Source of the DNA: Halorubrum salipaludis
GTDB lineage: Archaea > Halobacteriota > Halobacteria > Halobacteriales > Haloferacaceae
Direction of reading: 5' to 3'
DNA: 64,000 nt
Assembly: GCF_002286985.1 (NCBI RefSeq)
Contig: NZ_NSKC01000003.1
Location: forward strand, 124,001-188,000
A program made the position numbers and the translations under genes. The notes beneath the pieces are model-generated. The model was not told the DNA's origin. It did no database searches and saw only the letters and a list, made by a program, of their open reading frames with translations. Positions within the stretch are counted from its first letter, which is position 1; each line of letters opens with the position of its first letter. This document shows, in pieces, positions 17,452 to 26,084 of the stretch.

Positions 17452-19329
17452 ATGACCGATTCGCCCGCGTCGGGCCGGGGCTCGCTCCCGCCCGACCCGA
17501 ACGACCTCTCCGTCACCATCGTCGACGGCTACGTCGACGAGCCGGCCCACTTCGGCGTGCCGCCGTACATCTCGACGTACCCGCGGTACACCGCCGGCGC
17601 GCTCGTCGACGCGGGCGTCCCCGAGTCGCAGGTCACCTACCACACCATCGACGAGCTCCGCGACGACCGGAGCAAGCACGCCGACGTCGCGAACGCGGAT
17701 CTCATGGTGTACGTCGGCGGGATGACGGTCCCGGGCAAGTACGTCGGCGGCACCCCCGCCGAGCCCGACGAGGTGCGCGAGCTGGGGTGGACCGCGGACG
17801 GCGTCACCCTGCTGGGCGGGCCCGTGCGGTTCGGCGTCGGCGAGGAGAACGCGGGCGCACAGGAGACCGAGCGCGACGACCTCGACTACGACTTCGTGGC
17901 CATGGGCGACGTGGAGGCGGCCGCGTACGACCTCGTCAGCGAGGGGTTAGAGGGGTTCGGCAACCGGATGCGCGACAACGCGGAGATCGACCGGTGGGCC
18001 GAGAAGGGGGCGTTCGTCGTCGAGCAGCACCCGAACCACCCCGACTACCTCATCTGCGAGATGGAGACCTCCCGCGGCTGCGCCTACCGGTGTTCGTTCT
18101 GCACGGAGCCGCTGTACGGGAGCCCGGCGTTCCGGGAGGCGCGCTCGGTCGTCGACGAGGTCGACGCGCTCTCGGACCGGGGAGTCAAGCACTTCCGGCT
18201 CGGCCGGCAGGCCGACATCCTCGCGTTCGGCGGCGACGGCGAGGCGCCGAACCCCGACGCGCTCCGCGAGCTGTACGGCGGGATCCGCGAGGTCGCGCCC
18301 GACCTGCGGACGCTCCACCTCGACAACATGAACCCGGTGACGATCACCGACTACCCCGAGGCCTCCCGCGAGGCGATCCGCGTGATCGCCGAGCACAACA
18401 CGCCCGGCGACACCGCGGCGTTCGGGCTCGAATCCGCCGACCCCGTGGTTCAGGAGGAGAACAACCTGCTCGTCACCGCCGAGGAGTGTCTTGAGGCGGT
18501 CCGCGTCGTCAACGAGGAGGGCGGGTGGCGGCCGGGAGAGACCCCGGCGTCGACGCCCGGCGGCGACGGCCGAGTGATCGGTCCCTCGACCGGCCCCGAC
18601 GCGAGCCCCCGGCTGCCGAAGCTCCTCCCCGGGATCAACCTCGTCCACGGGCTCGCGGGCGAGCGCCCGGAGACGTACGAGCACAACAAGGAGTTCCTCC
18701 AGACCGTCTACGACGAGGGGCTCATGCTCCGCCGGATCAACATCCGGCAGGTGATGGCGTTCGCGGGCACGGAGATGGCCGAGACGGGCGCCGACATCGC
18801 ACAGGAGCACAAAGACCAGTTCCAGGCGTACAAGAAGGAGGTGCGCGAGACGGTCGACAACCCCATGCTCGACCGGGTCGTCCCGCCGGGGACGGTCCTC
18901 CCCGACGTGCACCTGGAGTACCACCAGGACGGCAAGACGTTCGGACGCCAGCTCGGCACCTACGCGCTCCTCGTCGCCGTCCCCGGCGAGCGCGAGCTCG
19001 GCACCGCCATCGACGTGGCGATCACGGACCACGGCTACCGCTCCGTGACCGGCGTCCCGTACCCACTCGACGTCAATTCGGCGTCGATGAGCGAGCTGAC
19101 GGCGATCCCCGGGATCAACCGGAGCAAGGCGGGCGACATCGTGGTCGGGCGCCCGTACGGGTCGATCGAGGCGGTCGACGCCGGCGTCGCCGACCTCTCG
19201 CGGTTCGCCGTCGCCGGCGACACGGACGTGCCGATCCCGGGGCGCGAGCGCGCCGGGTCGGGCCCCGGCGCGGACGCGCGCTCGCTGCTCGACCGGCGCG
19301 ACGGCTCCTCGGTGGGCCGCGGGGACTGA
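17452..19329 (+). CDS. radical SAM protein with C-terminal helix-hairpin-helix
   Basis: 625 residues. The N-terminal part (about 15-190) resembles the B12-binding-like Rossmann domain of YgiQ/MiaB-type radical SAM proteins. The radical SAM cluster motif is CAYRCSFC with cysteines 210, 214 and 217. The barrel follows to about 500. Near 540-590 is a helix-hairpin-helix segment (VNSASMSELTAIPGINRSKA), more usual in DNA- or RNA-binding proteins. The MBL hydrolase starts three bases after its stop, so the pair is an operon. It should cleave SAM to a radical and modify an unknown substrate; tRNA or DNA modification is only a guess from the HhH domain. Confidence 0.85.
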   Translation: MTDSPASGRGSLPPDPNDLSVTIVDGYVDEPAHFGVPPYISTYPRYTAGALVDAGVPESQVTYHTIDELRDDRSKHADVANADLMVYVGGMTVPGKYVGGTPAEPDEVRELGWTADGVTLLGGPVRFGVGEENAGAQETERDDLDYDFVAMGDVEAAAYDLVSEGLEGFGNRMRDNAEIDRWAEKGAFVVEQHPNHPDYLICEMETSRGCAYRCSFCTEPLYGSPAFREARSVVDEVDALSDRGVKHFRLGRQADILAFGGDGEAPNPDALRELYGGIREVAPDLRTLHLDNMNPVTITDYPEASREAIRVIAEHNTPGDTAAFGLESADPVVQEENNLLVTAEECLEAVRVVNEEGGWRPGETPASTPGGDGRVIGPSTGPDASPRLPKLLPGINLVHGLAGERPETYEHNKEFLQTVYDEGLMLRRINIRQVMAFAGTEMAETGADIAQEHKDQFQAYKKEVRETVDNPMLDRVVPPGTVLPDVHLEYHQDGKTFGRQLGTYALLVAVPGERELGTAIDVAITDHGYRSVTGVPYPLDVNSASMSELTAIPGINRSKAGDIVVGRPYGSIEAVDAGVADLSRFAVAGDTDVPIPGRERAGSGPGADARSLLDRRDGSSVGRGD

Positions 19330-19332
19330 GGG

Positions 19333-20244
19333 ATGGGAGCCTTCGACCCGGGCCCGTTCCCGGGTCCGAGCCCGTCGATCGCCCGCGTCGAGGTCCCGGT
19401 CGAGACCCGCGCGCCGGGCGGGACGACGAACGCCCACGCCGCCGGCGGCCTCCTCGTCGACCCGGCCGCCCGGACCGACGCGCTCGACGCGGCAGTCGGC
19501 GTCGCCGACGCGGACTCCGACAGAGACGGGGGGACCCCCGAGATCGACGCGATCGCCGTGACCCACGCCCACCCCGACCACGTCGGCGCAGTCGCCGAGT
19601 ACGCCGACCTGACGGGCGCGCCGGTGTTCGCGCACGCGGACCACGTCGACCGGTTCGCAGCGGCGACCGGCGTCGAGCCTGACGGGACGTTCCGCGGCGG
19701 CGACCGCGTCGGCGACACCGGCGTCCGCGCGGTCGAGACGCCGGGCCACGCGCCCGATCACGTCGCGTTCGCGGTCGAGTCGGCGGGAGGGAGTGACGAA
19801 GGCGACAGAGGCGTCGCGGCGGACGCGGCCCGCGAACTCCTCTGCGGCGACCTCGCCGTCGCCGAGGGGAGCGTCGTGGTGGGCGCTCCCGAGGGCGACC
19901 TCCGCGAGTACCTCGACAGCCTCGACTGCGTCCGCGCGGCCGGGTACGACCGTCTCTACCCCGGTCACGGCCCCGTGATCGACGATCCGGAAGGTGTCTG
20001 CGACCGGCTGATCGACCACCGGCTGGAGCGCGAGCGGACGGTCCTCGCGGCGGTCGAGGACGGCGCGAGCGACGTGGAGAGCGTGGTCGACGCCGCGTAC
20101 GAGAGGGACCTGACCGGCGTCGCGGACCTCGCGCGGGCGACCGTCGTCGCGCACCTCGAAGCGCTGCTCGCGGAGGGACGGATCGGCCGGGAGTGGGGGG
20201 ACCGGATCGGCGGCGAGCGCGCGGACGGAACTCCTAAAGAATAG
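19333..20244 (+). CDS. MBL-fold metallohydrolase
   Basis: 303 residues with the metallo-beta-lactamase motif THAHPDHVG (His78, His80, Asp82, His83). A later TPGHAPDH and YPGHGPVI supply the remaining metal ligands. The C-terminal 70 residues are helical, as in the LACTB2-like subgroup. It starts three bases after the radical SAM gene, so a joint pathway is likely. Substrates in this family range from thioesters to RNA, so no reaction is assigned. Confidence 0.88.
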   Translation: MGAFDPGPFPGPSPSIARVEVPVETRAPGGTTNAHAAGGLLVDPAARTDALDAAVGVADADSDRDGGTPEIDAIAVTHAHPDHVGAVAEYADLTGAPVFAHADHVDRFAAATGVEPDGTFRGGDRVGDTGVRAVETPGHAPDHVAFAVESAGGSDEGDRGVAADAARELLCGDLAVAEGSVVVGAPEGDLREYLDSLDCVRAAGYDRLYPGHGPVIDDPEGVCDRLIDHRLERERTVLAAVEDGASDVESVVDAAYERDLTGVADLARATVVAHLEALLAEGRIGREWGDRIGGERADGTPKE

Positions 20245-20258
20245 CTGTTTCCGGCGCG

Positions 20259-20879
20259 TCAGAGCTCCGCTTCGAGGTGGGCCGCCAGCTCGTCGAGCGG
20301 GGTCTCCGTCACGTCGACGAACCGGCCCCCCACGTCCTCGACGCCGCCGTCGGCGGTCGGGTCGTCGCCCACGTGGACCAGCGACGCGGGCGCGACGCCG
20401 AGCGCCTCGGCCGCCGCCTCGAACGCCTTCGGGTGGGGCTTCCGCCAGCCGCAGCCGATGCTCGTCGTGACCGCGTCGAACTCGCCGCGGAGGCCGGCGC
20501 GGATCAGCGTCTTGGGGACCAACTCCGGCACCGCGCAGTTCGAGAGGAGGCCGACCGGCCCGCGCTCGCTCACGTCGCGGACGGCCGCCTTGGCGCCGTC
20601 GCGCCGGGCCACGTCCGGGTCGAACGCCGCGACGACCGCGTGCCGGACGACGTTGTCGGCGGCCTCGACGCCGCGGGAGTCGAGCGCGTGCGCCACGTGG
20701 GCCGGGAGGGGGACCTCGGCGCCCGCCGGGGCGTCCACGTGTCGCTCGCCGTACGCGACGTGCCAGTCGTCCGGTACCGCGACGCCGCGCGACTCCAGCT
20801 CGCGCGCGACGATCTCCGCGGGGTCGGAGGGGTACTCCACGTCGACGAGGGTCCCGAACAGGTCGAAGGTGACTGCCAC
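20259..20879 (-). CDS. HAD-superfamily hydrolase
   Basis: 206 residues. The nucleophile motif is FDLFGTLVD near residue 5. The middle motif has LLSNCAVPE and the last motif reads VHVGDDPTADGG. Size and motifs suggest a haloacid-dehalogenase-type phosphatase with a small helical cap. It lies 82 bp after the membrane protein gene on the same strand and may be cotranscribed with it. The substrate is unknown. Confidence 0.88.
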   Translation of the reverse strand: MAVTFDLFGTLVDVEYPSDPAEIVARELESRGVAVPDDWHVAYGERHVDAPAGAEVPLPAHVAHALDSRGVEAADNVVRHAVVAAFDPDVARRDGAKAAVRDVSERGPVGLLSNCAVPELVPKTLIRAGLRGEFDAVTTSIGCGWRKPHPKAFEAAAEALGVAPASLVHVGDDPTADGGVEDVGGRFVDVTETPLDELAAHLEAEL

Positions 20880-20961
20880 GATATCGGGACTACGGCGAAA
20901 ACGGGATTGAACCTGTCGGTCGGCGCGGTCGATGCCGGGTTCCGCGCTCCGCGGGCCCCTG

Positions 20962-21444
20962 TCAGAACATCGATGCGATGTGAAGGGTGTAGAGCCGGTA
21001 GAGCCCGGTCACCCACGCGCACAGCCAGAGGAGCATGAACCCGGCCACCCCGGCTCGGAGCCGCGCCCGCCAGTGGCCCATGTCCTCGTGGATCTCGTCG
21101 ATGTCGACGTCGGGGTCCTCGTAGGCGTCGGCGTTGCGCTTCGCCTGCAGGATTCGGGCGATCCCGGTGAGCGCGAACGCCAGCAGCGCGTACGCCTGCA
21201 CCCCGAGGAACGCGTGGATCACGGCGATCCCGGACAGGTTCACGAAGAGCCGGGGGATCATCCACCCGACGATCGGGACGGTCGTGAGCACCAGCCCGGC
21301 GCCGATGTACCGGAGGTGGCGCATGAGGACGGTCCACGTCACGGTCTCGGTGTCGATCATGATCCACGCCCCGTACAGCAGGAACGGGAGGCTCGCAGTC
21401 ACCGACAGCCCGGCCGCCGCCGCGATAACCGACTCGTCGACCAT
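20962..21444 (-). CDS. membrane protein beside the cytochrome b cluster (DUF7321-like)
   Basis: 160 residues with four or five hydrophobic segments and an acidic loop (about 107-125, with EDPDVDIDEIHEDMGHW). It stands divergently from the cytochrome b cluster. I recall haloarchaeal relatives in the same place under a DUF name. Conserved position suggests a role in assembly or function of the quinol-oxidising complex (inference). The start at 21444 is chosen from the TATA box 28 bp upstream; a long upstream open extension is antisense to the neighbouring gene and not real. Confidence 0.75.
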   Translation of the reverse strand: MVDESVIAAAAGLSVTASLPFLLYGAWIMIDTETVTWTVLMRHLRYIGAGLVLTTVPIVGWMIPRLFVNLSGIAVIHAFLGVQAYALLAFALTGIARILQAKRNADAYEDPDVDIDEIHEDMGHWRARLRAGVAGFMLLWLCAWVTGLYRLYTLHIASMF

Positions 21445-21467
21445 TACCCGGGGTTCGGTCTCCGGCG

Positions 21468-21475
21468 CGTAAAGC
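21468..21475 (-). promoter_or_regulatory. TATA-like box of the divergent membrane protein gene
   Basis: GCTTTACG on minus, about 28 bp before the ATG at 21444. Confidence 0.45.
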
Positions 21476-21571
21476 CCCGCGATCCGCGGCTCGGTGTCGC
21501 GGTATCCCGGGCTCGAACCGTCGGCGCCGCAGACGAAAACAGTTAGCGTCCGGAGGACGTATCGGCGGACA

Positions 21572-22396
21572 ATGGAGGACACCTCGACGGGACCGGACCC
21601 GGAGTCGCGGCCGGATCGGGAGCCGGCCGGGCCCGACGGCGACGATCCGGACCGAGGACCGGACGAGTCAGACGGCGACGAGGATCTCGCCGCGCTCCGC
21701 GAACGGGTCGAAGAAGAGTACGACTTCGACGACTTCGGCCCCGCCGACATGGCCCGGATGAGCGCCGAGGAGTGGGACGCGGCGTTCGACCCGGACTCGT
21801 GGATCACCGGGGACCGCCTGCTCGACCGCGCCGAGGCGGAGCTGAAGACCCGGATCGCGCGCCGGGACGTGTTCGGCGTGTTGGAGCGCGTCCGCGAGGA
21901 CGGCGAAGACCGGATCCTCGTCTACTCCGACGAGGGGTACGCGATCGTCCGGCCGACGGGCGAGGTGACCGGGCAGGGGACCGTCCTCCGCGACATCGAG
22001 CCGATCGTCGCGCTGGCCGCGATGGAGTCGTACGACGTGCCCGAGCCCCCGGACGACTGGTCGCTGCCGCACCCCGACACCGTCCCGGAGGGCTCGGGCG
22101 AGTTCGGCAACCTGATGGTCCAGGTGATCGCGGTCGTGCAGGTGCTCGCCGGGGGCGCGCTGCTCGTCGCCTCGTTCGTCACCGACTTGAACACGATCGT
22201 CGCGCCGGCGATGGGGATCGTGTTCCTGCTGATCGGCCTGTTTCTCTTCGTCATGGTCGCGAACGCGCGGCTCTCCGATCGGTTCCGTTCGGAGGAGTAC
22301 CGAGAGCGGCTGCGGGCACTCCGCCAGGCCAAGGAGCGACCCGACTTCGTCCCGGTCGAAGGCGGGGTCGTGAACGAGGAGGACCGAGACGAGTGA
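21572..22396 (+). CDS. acidic membrane protein of the cytochrome b cluster (DUF7319-like)
   Basis: 274 residues. A very acidic, proline- and glycine-rich N terminus (about 1-60) is followed by a soluble domain. Two membrane helices (about 186-208 and 213-235) and a charged C-terminal tail complete it. No catalytic motif was seen. It precedes halocyanin and cytochrome b on the same strand, an arrangement I recall as conserved in haloarchaea. A structural or assembly role is inferred. The ATG at 21572 is preferred over an upstream one at 21494, which lies in promoter-like sequence. Confidence 0.75.
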   Translation: MEDTSTGPDPESRPDREPAGPDGDDPDRGPDESDGDEDLAALRERVEEEYDFDDFGPADMARMSAEEWDAAFDPDSWITGDRLLDRAEAELKTRIARRDVFGVLERVREDGEDRILVYSDEGYAIVRPTGEVTGQGTVLRDIEPIVALAAMESYDVPEPPDDWSLPHPDTVPEGSGEFGNLMVQVIAVVQVLAGGALLVASFVTDLNTIVAPAMGIVFLLIGLFLFVMVANARLSDRFRSEEYRERLRALRQAKERPDFVPVEGGVVNEEDRDE

Positions 22397-22460
22397 ACCG
22401 CCGATATCGCGGGACACAGGCCTTGTAAACTCCACCGCGTCGACGGATTCAGTCGGTGGG

Positions 22461-22468
22461 TTTAAGCG
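22461..22468 (+). promoter_or_regulatory. TATA-like box of the halocyanin-cytochrome b operon
   Basis: TTTAAGCG lies about 28 bp before the halocyanin ATG at 22492. It suggests that the operon core has its own leaderless promoter separate from the preceding gene. Confidence 0.5.
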
Positions 22469-22491
22469 CACCCCGTCCCGAGTGAACCTGT

Positions 22492-23130
22492 ATGAAAAGG
22501 CGGGAATTTGTGCGGACGGCCGGGGGCGCCAGCGCGGCGGTCGCCGCCTCCGCTGGGGCGACCGGCACGGCGGCTGCACAGGAGGTTCAGCCCGACTGGC
22601 CGAGCGGTGTCACCGGCGGAAACCTCGGAGAGTACCAAGACGCCCGCGGCGAGAGCGAGGTCACCGTTGAGGTCGGCGCCGGCAGCGACGGGCTCGCGTT
22701 CGCCCCGACCCAGCTGTGGGTCGACACCGGCACGACGATCACGTTCGAGTGGACCGGGAACGGCGGCGACCACAACGTCGTCACGGTCGAGGGTGAGGCC
22801 TCCCTCGACAGCGGCGACCCGGTCGGCGAGGAGGGGTACACCTACGAGTACGAGGTGACCGAGGAGGACGCCGGTATCACCCACTACCACTGCTCGCCCC
22901 ACGACGCTGTCGGGATGCACGCCGGCATCGCCGTCGGCGAGGACGTTCCCACCGTCGAGACCGGCGGGAACACCGGGTGGCCGGAGAACATCGCCCACGT
23001 CGGCGTCCCGCTGCACGCCCACTGGGTCGGCATCGCAGCGATACTCGGTATCGCGCTGACCTTCGTGTTCACCTTCTACCTCCTGAAGTACGGTGAGTCG
23101 GCTCACACCGGGCACGGAGGTGCGCAATGA
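22492..23130 (+). CDS. halocyanin, membrane-anchored blue copper protein
   Basis: 212 residues. A Tat signal (KRREFVRT) ends near AAAQE at about residue 27. The plastocyanin-like domain follows, with expected type-1 copper ligands His94, Cys134, His137 and Met142 (in YHCSPHDAVGMH). A single C-terminal helix (about 181-203) anchors it in the membrane, so it faces outside. It overlaps the next gene by four bases and is operonic with cytochrome b. It should carry electrons from the quinol-oxidising complex toward a terminal oxidase. No Rieske iron-sulphur gene is in the cluster. Confidence 0.92.
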   Translation: MKRREFVRTAGGASAAVAASAGATGTAAAQEVQPDWPSGVTGGNLGEYQDARGESEVTVEVGAGSDGLAFAPTQLWVDTGTTITFEWTGNGGDHNVVTVEGEASLDSGDPVGEEGYTYEYEVTEEDAGITHYHCSPHDAVGMHAGIAVGEDVPTVETGGNTGWPENIAHVGVPLHAHWVGIAAILGIALTFVFTFYLLKYGESAHTGHGGAQ

Positions 23131-23516
23131 GCTCCGGCGGCTCCTCGTACGGCGACATCCACCGGTACGAGCCCGCCCGCGAGAGCACCGCCGCCGCGAT
23201 CGCGATCGTGCTCCTCACCGTCATCGAGGTCGTGTTCGTCTCCCTGTTCGTCTTCGGGCTCATGTCCGCCTGGGCCTCGACGGAGTTCGGGAACATGTTT
23301 GCCGGCGCCCTGCTGGCGATGATCTTCATCGACCTCGCCTTCATCCTCCTGTTGTACCGCAAGGAGTTCCTGCCCGACGTGATGATCGTGAAGAAGCGCC
23401 GCCGCAAGTGGGAGGACCTCTACGTCCGCGAGGAGGACAAAGACGGCGTCGGCGTCGACACCGGAAACCTGACCGAGACGCTCAAGCGGGCGGTCTACCC
23501 GTACTACAAGAAGTGA
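23127..23516 (+). CDS. small two-helix protein of the cytochrome b complex (DUF7318-like)
   Basis: 129 residues with two membrane helices (about 20-43 and 50-72) and a basic-then-acidic C-terminal tail. Its ATG overlaps the halocyanin stop and cytochrome b starts seven bases after it, so translation is coupled. It is probably a small subunit or assembly factor of the complex. No cofactor-binding residues are visible. Confidence 0.78.
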   Translation: MSSGGSSYGDIHRYEPARESTAAAIAIVLLTVIEVVFVSLFVFGLMSAWASTEFGNMFAGALLAMIFIDLAFILLLYRKEFLPDVMIVKKRRRKWEDLYVREEDKDGVGVDTGNLTETLKRAVYPYYKK

Positions 23517-23523
23517 CCACACA

Positions 23524-24333
23524 ATGAGCCTCAAAAAACAAGACGAGATGGACCACAATGCGTGGCTCAAAAATCAGGACCTGACGGTCATCGAGACCGC
23601 CTTCCTGACCACGCTCATCTGGCTCGACAAGCGGCTCCGCATCGTCGACTACCTCGAGCTGCTGGAGACGATGTACTACCGCGCGAACCTCCAGATGCCG
23701 AAGAGCCACACCGAACAGTACGACCTCGACAACAAGTTCTGGTACTGGTACCCCCTGTACTCGCTCGGCTCCCTGTCGATCGTCGCGTACCTGGTCGCCG
23801 CGGTCTCCGGCGCGCTGCTCGGGTTCTACTACGCGCCGTCGACCGCCGGCGCCGCGGCGCAGGGCGACCCGACGGCCGCGTACGACTCGCTCGTGATGAT
23901 CATGACGGACGTGCAGTTCGGGTACATGCTCCGTTCGATCCACCGCTGGGCCGCCCAGTTCATGGTGGCCGCGGTGTTCCTTCACATGCTTCGCGTGTAC
24001 TTCACCGGCTCCTACAAGGAGCCCCGCGAGGTCAACTGGATCCTCGGGATCGTCCTCATTGGCCTGACGCTGCTGTTCGGCTTCTCCGGGTACGTGCTCC
24101 CGTGGAAGCAGCTGTCCTTCTGGGCCGCACAGATCGGCGTCGAGATGGCGCTCGCGACGCCCCTCGTGGGCGAGTGGGCGGCACAGCTCCTGTTCGGCGG
24201 GTTCACGCTCGGACAGGCGACGCTCGTGAGAATGTACATCCTGCACGTCTTCGTGCTGCCGTTCGTGGTGACGGGGCTCATCGCCCTCCACGTCGGCATC
24301 GTCTGGGTGCAGGGCATCGCGGAGCCGCACTAA
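23524..24333 (+). CDS. petB: cytochrome b, N-terminal (b6-type) subunit
   Basis: 269 residues with four transmembrane helices after a soluble N terminus. The bis-histidine haem ligands are His140/His154 and His241/His256. Spacings of 14 and 15 match cytochrome b6 rather than mitochondrial cytochrome b, where both are 14. It holds both b haems and the core of the quinol-oxidising site. The C-terminal half of cytochrome b is the separate next gene, four bases downstream. The family is certain; the gene symbol is by analogy with b6f. Confidence 0.92.
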   Translation: MSLKKQDEMDHNAWLKNQDLTVIETAFLTTLIWLDKRLRIVDYLELLETMYYRANLQMPKSHTEQYDLDNKFWYWYPLYSLGSLSIVAYLVAAVSGALLGFYYAPSTAGAAAQGDPTAAYDSLVMIMTDVQFGYMLRSIHRWAAQFMVAAVFLHMLRVYFTGSYKEPREVNWILGIVLIGLTLLFGFSGYVLPWKQLSFWAAQIGVEMALATPLVGEWAAQLLFGGFTLGQATLVRMYILHVFVLPFVVTGLIALHVGIVWVQGIAEPH

Positions 24334-24337
24334 TCCA

Positions 24338-25126
24338 ATGACCGACGACGACACCCCCATGACGGACGGAGGCACCGACGCGGAAGCGCGCACGGACGGC
24401 GGTCCGCCGGCGACCGTGCCGCCGGACGACGAGACGCCGACCTGGTCCGACCGCAAGGAGCGCTCGCAGGGACTCGCACAGCTCACCTACCAGTACTTCG
24501 AGCGCTCGCGCCGCGAGGACGAGGACCTCCGCGCCGAGTCGACGTACGTCGAGCGCGACGTGCTCGGCTTCCCGACGTGGCCCCACGAGACGCTCCGGAA
24601 CCTGGCGATCACGAGCTTCTTCGTCGGCATCATGCTCCTCGTCGCGGCGCTGATGCCGGCCCACTTCGGCGAGCCCGCCAACCCCGGTGCGACGCCGGCG
24701 ATCATCCTGCCCGACTGGTACCTCTACTGGTCGTTCGGGCTGTTGAAGCTCAACCCGCTCAACCCCGAGCTGGCGGTGCTCGGCGGCGACATCGTGATGT
24801 CGAACGAGCTGCTCGGCATCGTGGCCCACGGGGTCGTGTTCGGCGTCATCGGACTCGTGCCCTTCCTCAACAAGGGCAGCGCGCGCCGACCCGTCGAGCA
24901 GCCGTTCTGGGCCGCCGTCGGCGTGACGGGCGTCATCCTGGCGTTCACGCTTGCGGCGCTCGCGATCCAGAACTTCTTCCCGATCTCGCTCGACCTGCTC
25001 ATCACCCTCACGTTCGTGTTGCCCGTGCTCGGCGGGATCCTCACCTACGCGGTGTTGAAGACGATGCGTGAAGGGTACATGTACGACCTGAACCGGCGGT
25101 ACTACATGCTGCGCCCCCCGAAGTAA
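24338..25126 (+). CDS. petD: cytochrome b, C-terminal (subunit IV-type) subunit
   Basis: 262 residues. An acidic, unordered N terminus (1-75) precedes helices equivalent to E to H of cytochrome b. The quinol-site motif is PDWY at residues 125-128, in place of PEWY. PDWY is typical of menaquinone-using complexes, which agrees with haloarchaeal menaquinone. Together with the preceding subunit it makes a complete cytochrome b. A second in-frame ATG at 24359 is possible. It is followed by two further small genes on the same strand. Confidence 0.9.
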   Translation: MTDDDTPMTDGGTDAEARTDGGPPATVPPDDETPTWSDRKERSQGLAQLTYQYFERSRREDEDLRAESTYVERDVLGFPTWPHETLRNLAITSFFVGIMLLVAALMPAHFGEPANPGATPAIILPDWYLYWSFGLLKLNPLNPELAVLGGDIVMSNELLGIVAHGVVFGVIGLVPFLNKGSARRPVEQPFWAAVGVTGVILAFTLAALAIQNFFPISLDLLITLTFVLPVLGGILTYAVLKTMREGYMYDLNRRYYMLRPPK

Positions 25127-25165
25127 CGGGCCGAACTGCTCCCGATTTTGCGGTCTCCGTCACCG

Positions 25166-25621
25166 ATGTCATCACCATCCAACACCGACGCCGACGACAC
25201 GCAGGCGTACGACGAGACGGGTGACCCCGTCGCGAAGGACGCCGGGGACGCCGGAGACGGCGACCGGAACCCGCGGACCGAACCCACCGGGCCGCGCGTC
25301 GGCCCCGACGGCCGGGAGATCGTCGTTCCGTTTCGGCTGTACAAGGCCGTCACCGTCTTCTCCACGCTCGCCGCCGTGATCGCGTACCTGATCGGCTTCA
25401 CGCTGATCGACGCGGCGACCTTACAGATCAGCTTCGTCCGGACGGCGATCGTCTACCTGCTCAACAGCGCCGGGCTCTACCCGTCCGACGACCTGTTGGT
25501 CGCGGCCCTCGCGATCACCGGAATCGGGTTCCTCGTCGCCGGAACGGCGGTGTACGTTCTCGGCACGCGGTTCCGCGGACAGGGGATGGGAAAGCCTCAA
25601 GGCGATTCCAGCGAAACCTGA
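25166..25621 (+). CDS. two-helix membrane protein of the cytochrome b cluster (DUF7315-like)
   Basis: 151 residues: a charged N terminus (1-55), then helices at about 60-80 and 110-133. The ATG at 25166 (MSSPSNTD) is preferred; a TTG at 25148 is also in frame. It sits 39 bp after the subunit IV gene and 4 bp before the next. A structural role in the bc-type complex is inferred from conserved position only. Confidence 0.75.
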   Translation: MSSPSNTDADDTQAYDETGDPVAKDAGDAGDGDRNPRTEPTGPRVGPDGREIVVPFRLYKAVTVFSTLAAVIAYLIGFTLIDAATLQISFVRTAIVYLLNSAGLYPSDDLLVAALAITGIGFLVAGTAVYVLGTRFRGQGMGKPQGDSSET

Positions 25622-25625
25622 GATA

Positions 25626-25904
25626 ATGGCAGACGAGTTCATCAAGGGGTTCACCCTCTTCACGCTCGGCGGTCTCGGATGGCTCACCTTCGGCGGCTGG
25701 TACCGCACGCCCTCGTACTACGACGTCGTCCAGCTCGTCAACCCGGCTGAAGGAGTCAACACGGCCTACGGCGAGATCGGCCTGGTCGTCGGCGACGCGT
25801 CCTTCTGGCTGATGATCCTCGGCGCGCTCACCTTCTGGGTGCTGATTCCGGTGAGTCGCCAGCTCCGCGACGTGCTCGGCGAGGACGCCGAAGCGACGAA
25901 CTGA
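25626..25904 (+). CDS. small membrane protein ending the cytochrome b cluster (DUF7314-like)
   Basis: 92 residues with two hydrophobic segments (about 8-25 and 56-78). The loop between them is rich in aromatic residues, including GGWYRTPSYYDVVQ. It is the last gene of the cluster, followed by a T-rich stretch (CCCCTTTTCCG near 25940) that may end transcription, then element copy 3. No function is visible beyond association with the cluster. Confidence 0.75.
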   Translation: MADEFIKGFTLFTLGGLGWLTFGGWYRTPSYYDVVQLVNPAEGVNTAYGEIGLVVGDASFWLMILGALTFWVLIPVSRQLRDVLGEDAEATN

Positions 25905-26084
25905 CTGCGACCGTTTCGGCTTCGGTTTCCACCCTCTGCCCCTTTTCCGTCGTCGTGTCGGCTCCGCGCTTCGATCCGATCGGTTCAGTATGGGCTGTCC
26001 TCGGTTCCGTCGTTCGTCCGAAACGGCAGATCGGACCGTCTGATCGATAACGGGAATGGGGATATCGAGACTGCGGTTCGGTCG

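Noticed and set aside
17947-20154. 735-codon open frame on minus across the radical SAM and MBL genes
   Set aside because: Both plus-strand genes have catalytic motifs and tight spacing. The antisense product is arginine/valine-rich filler.
23524-25126. frameshifted single cytochrome b gene
   Set aside because: The split into b6-type and subunit-IV-type proteins is normal for this family. Both have their own starts and intact motifs.
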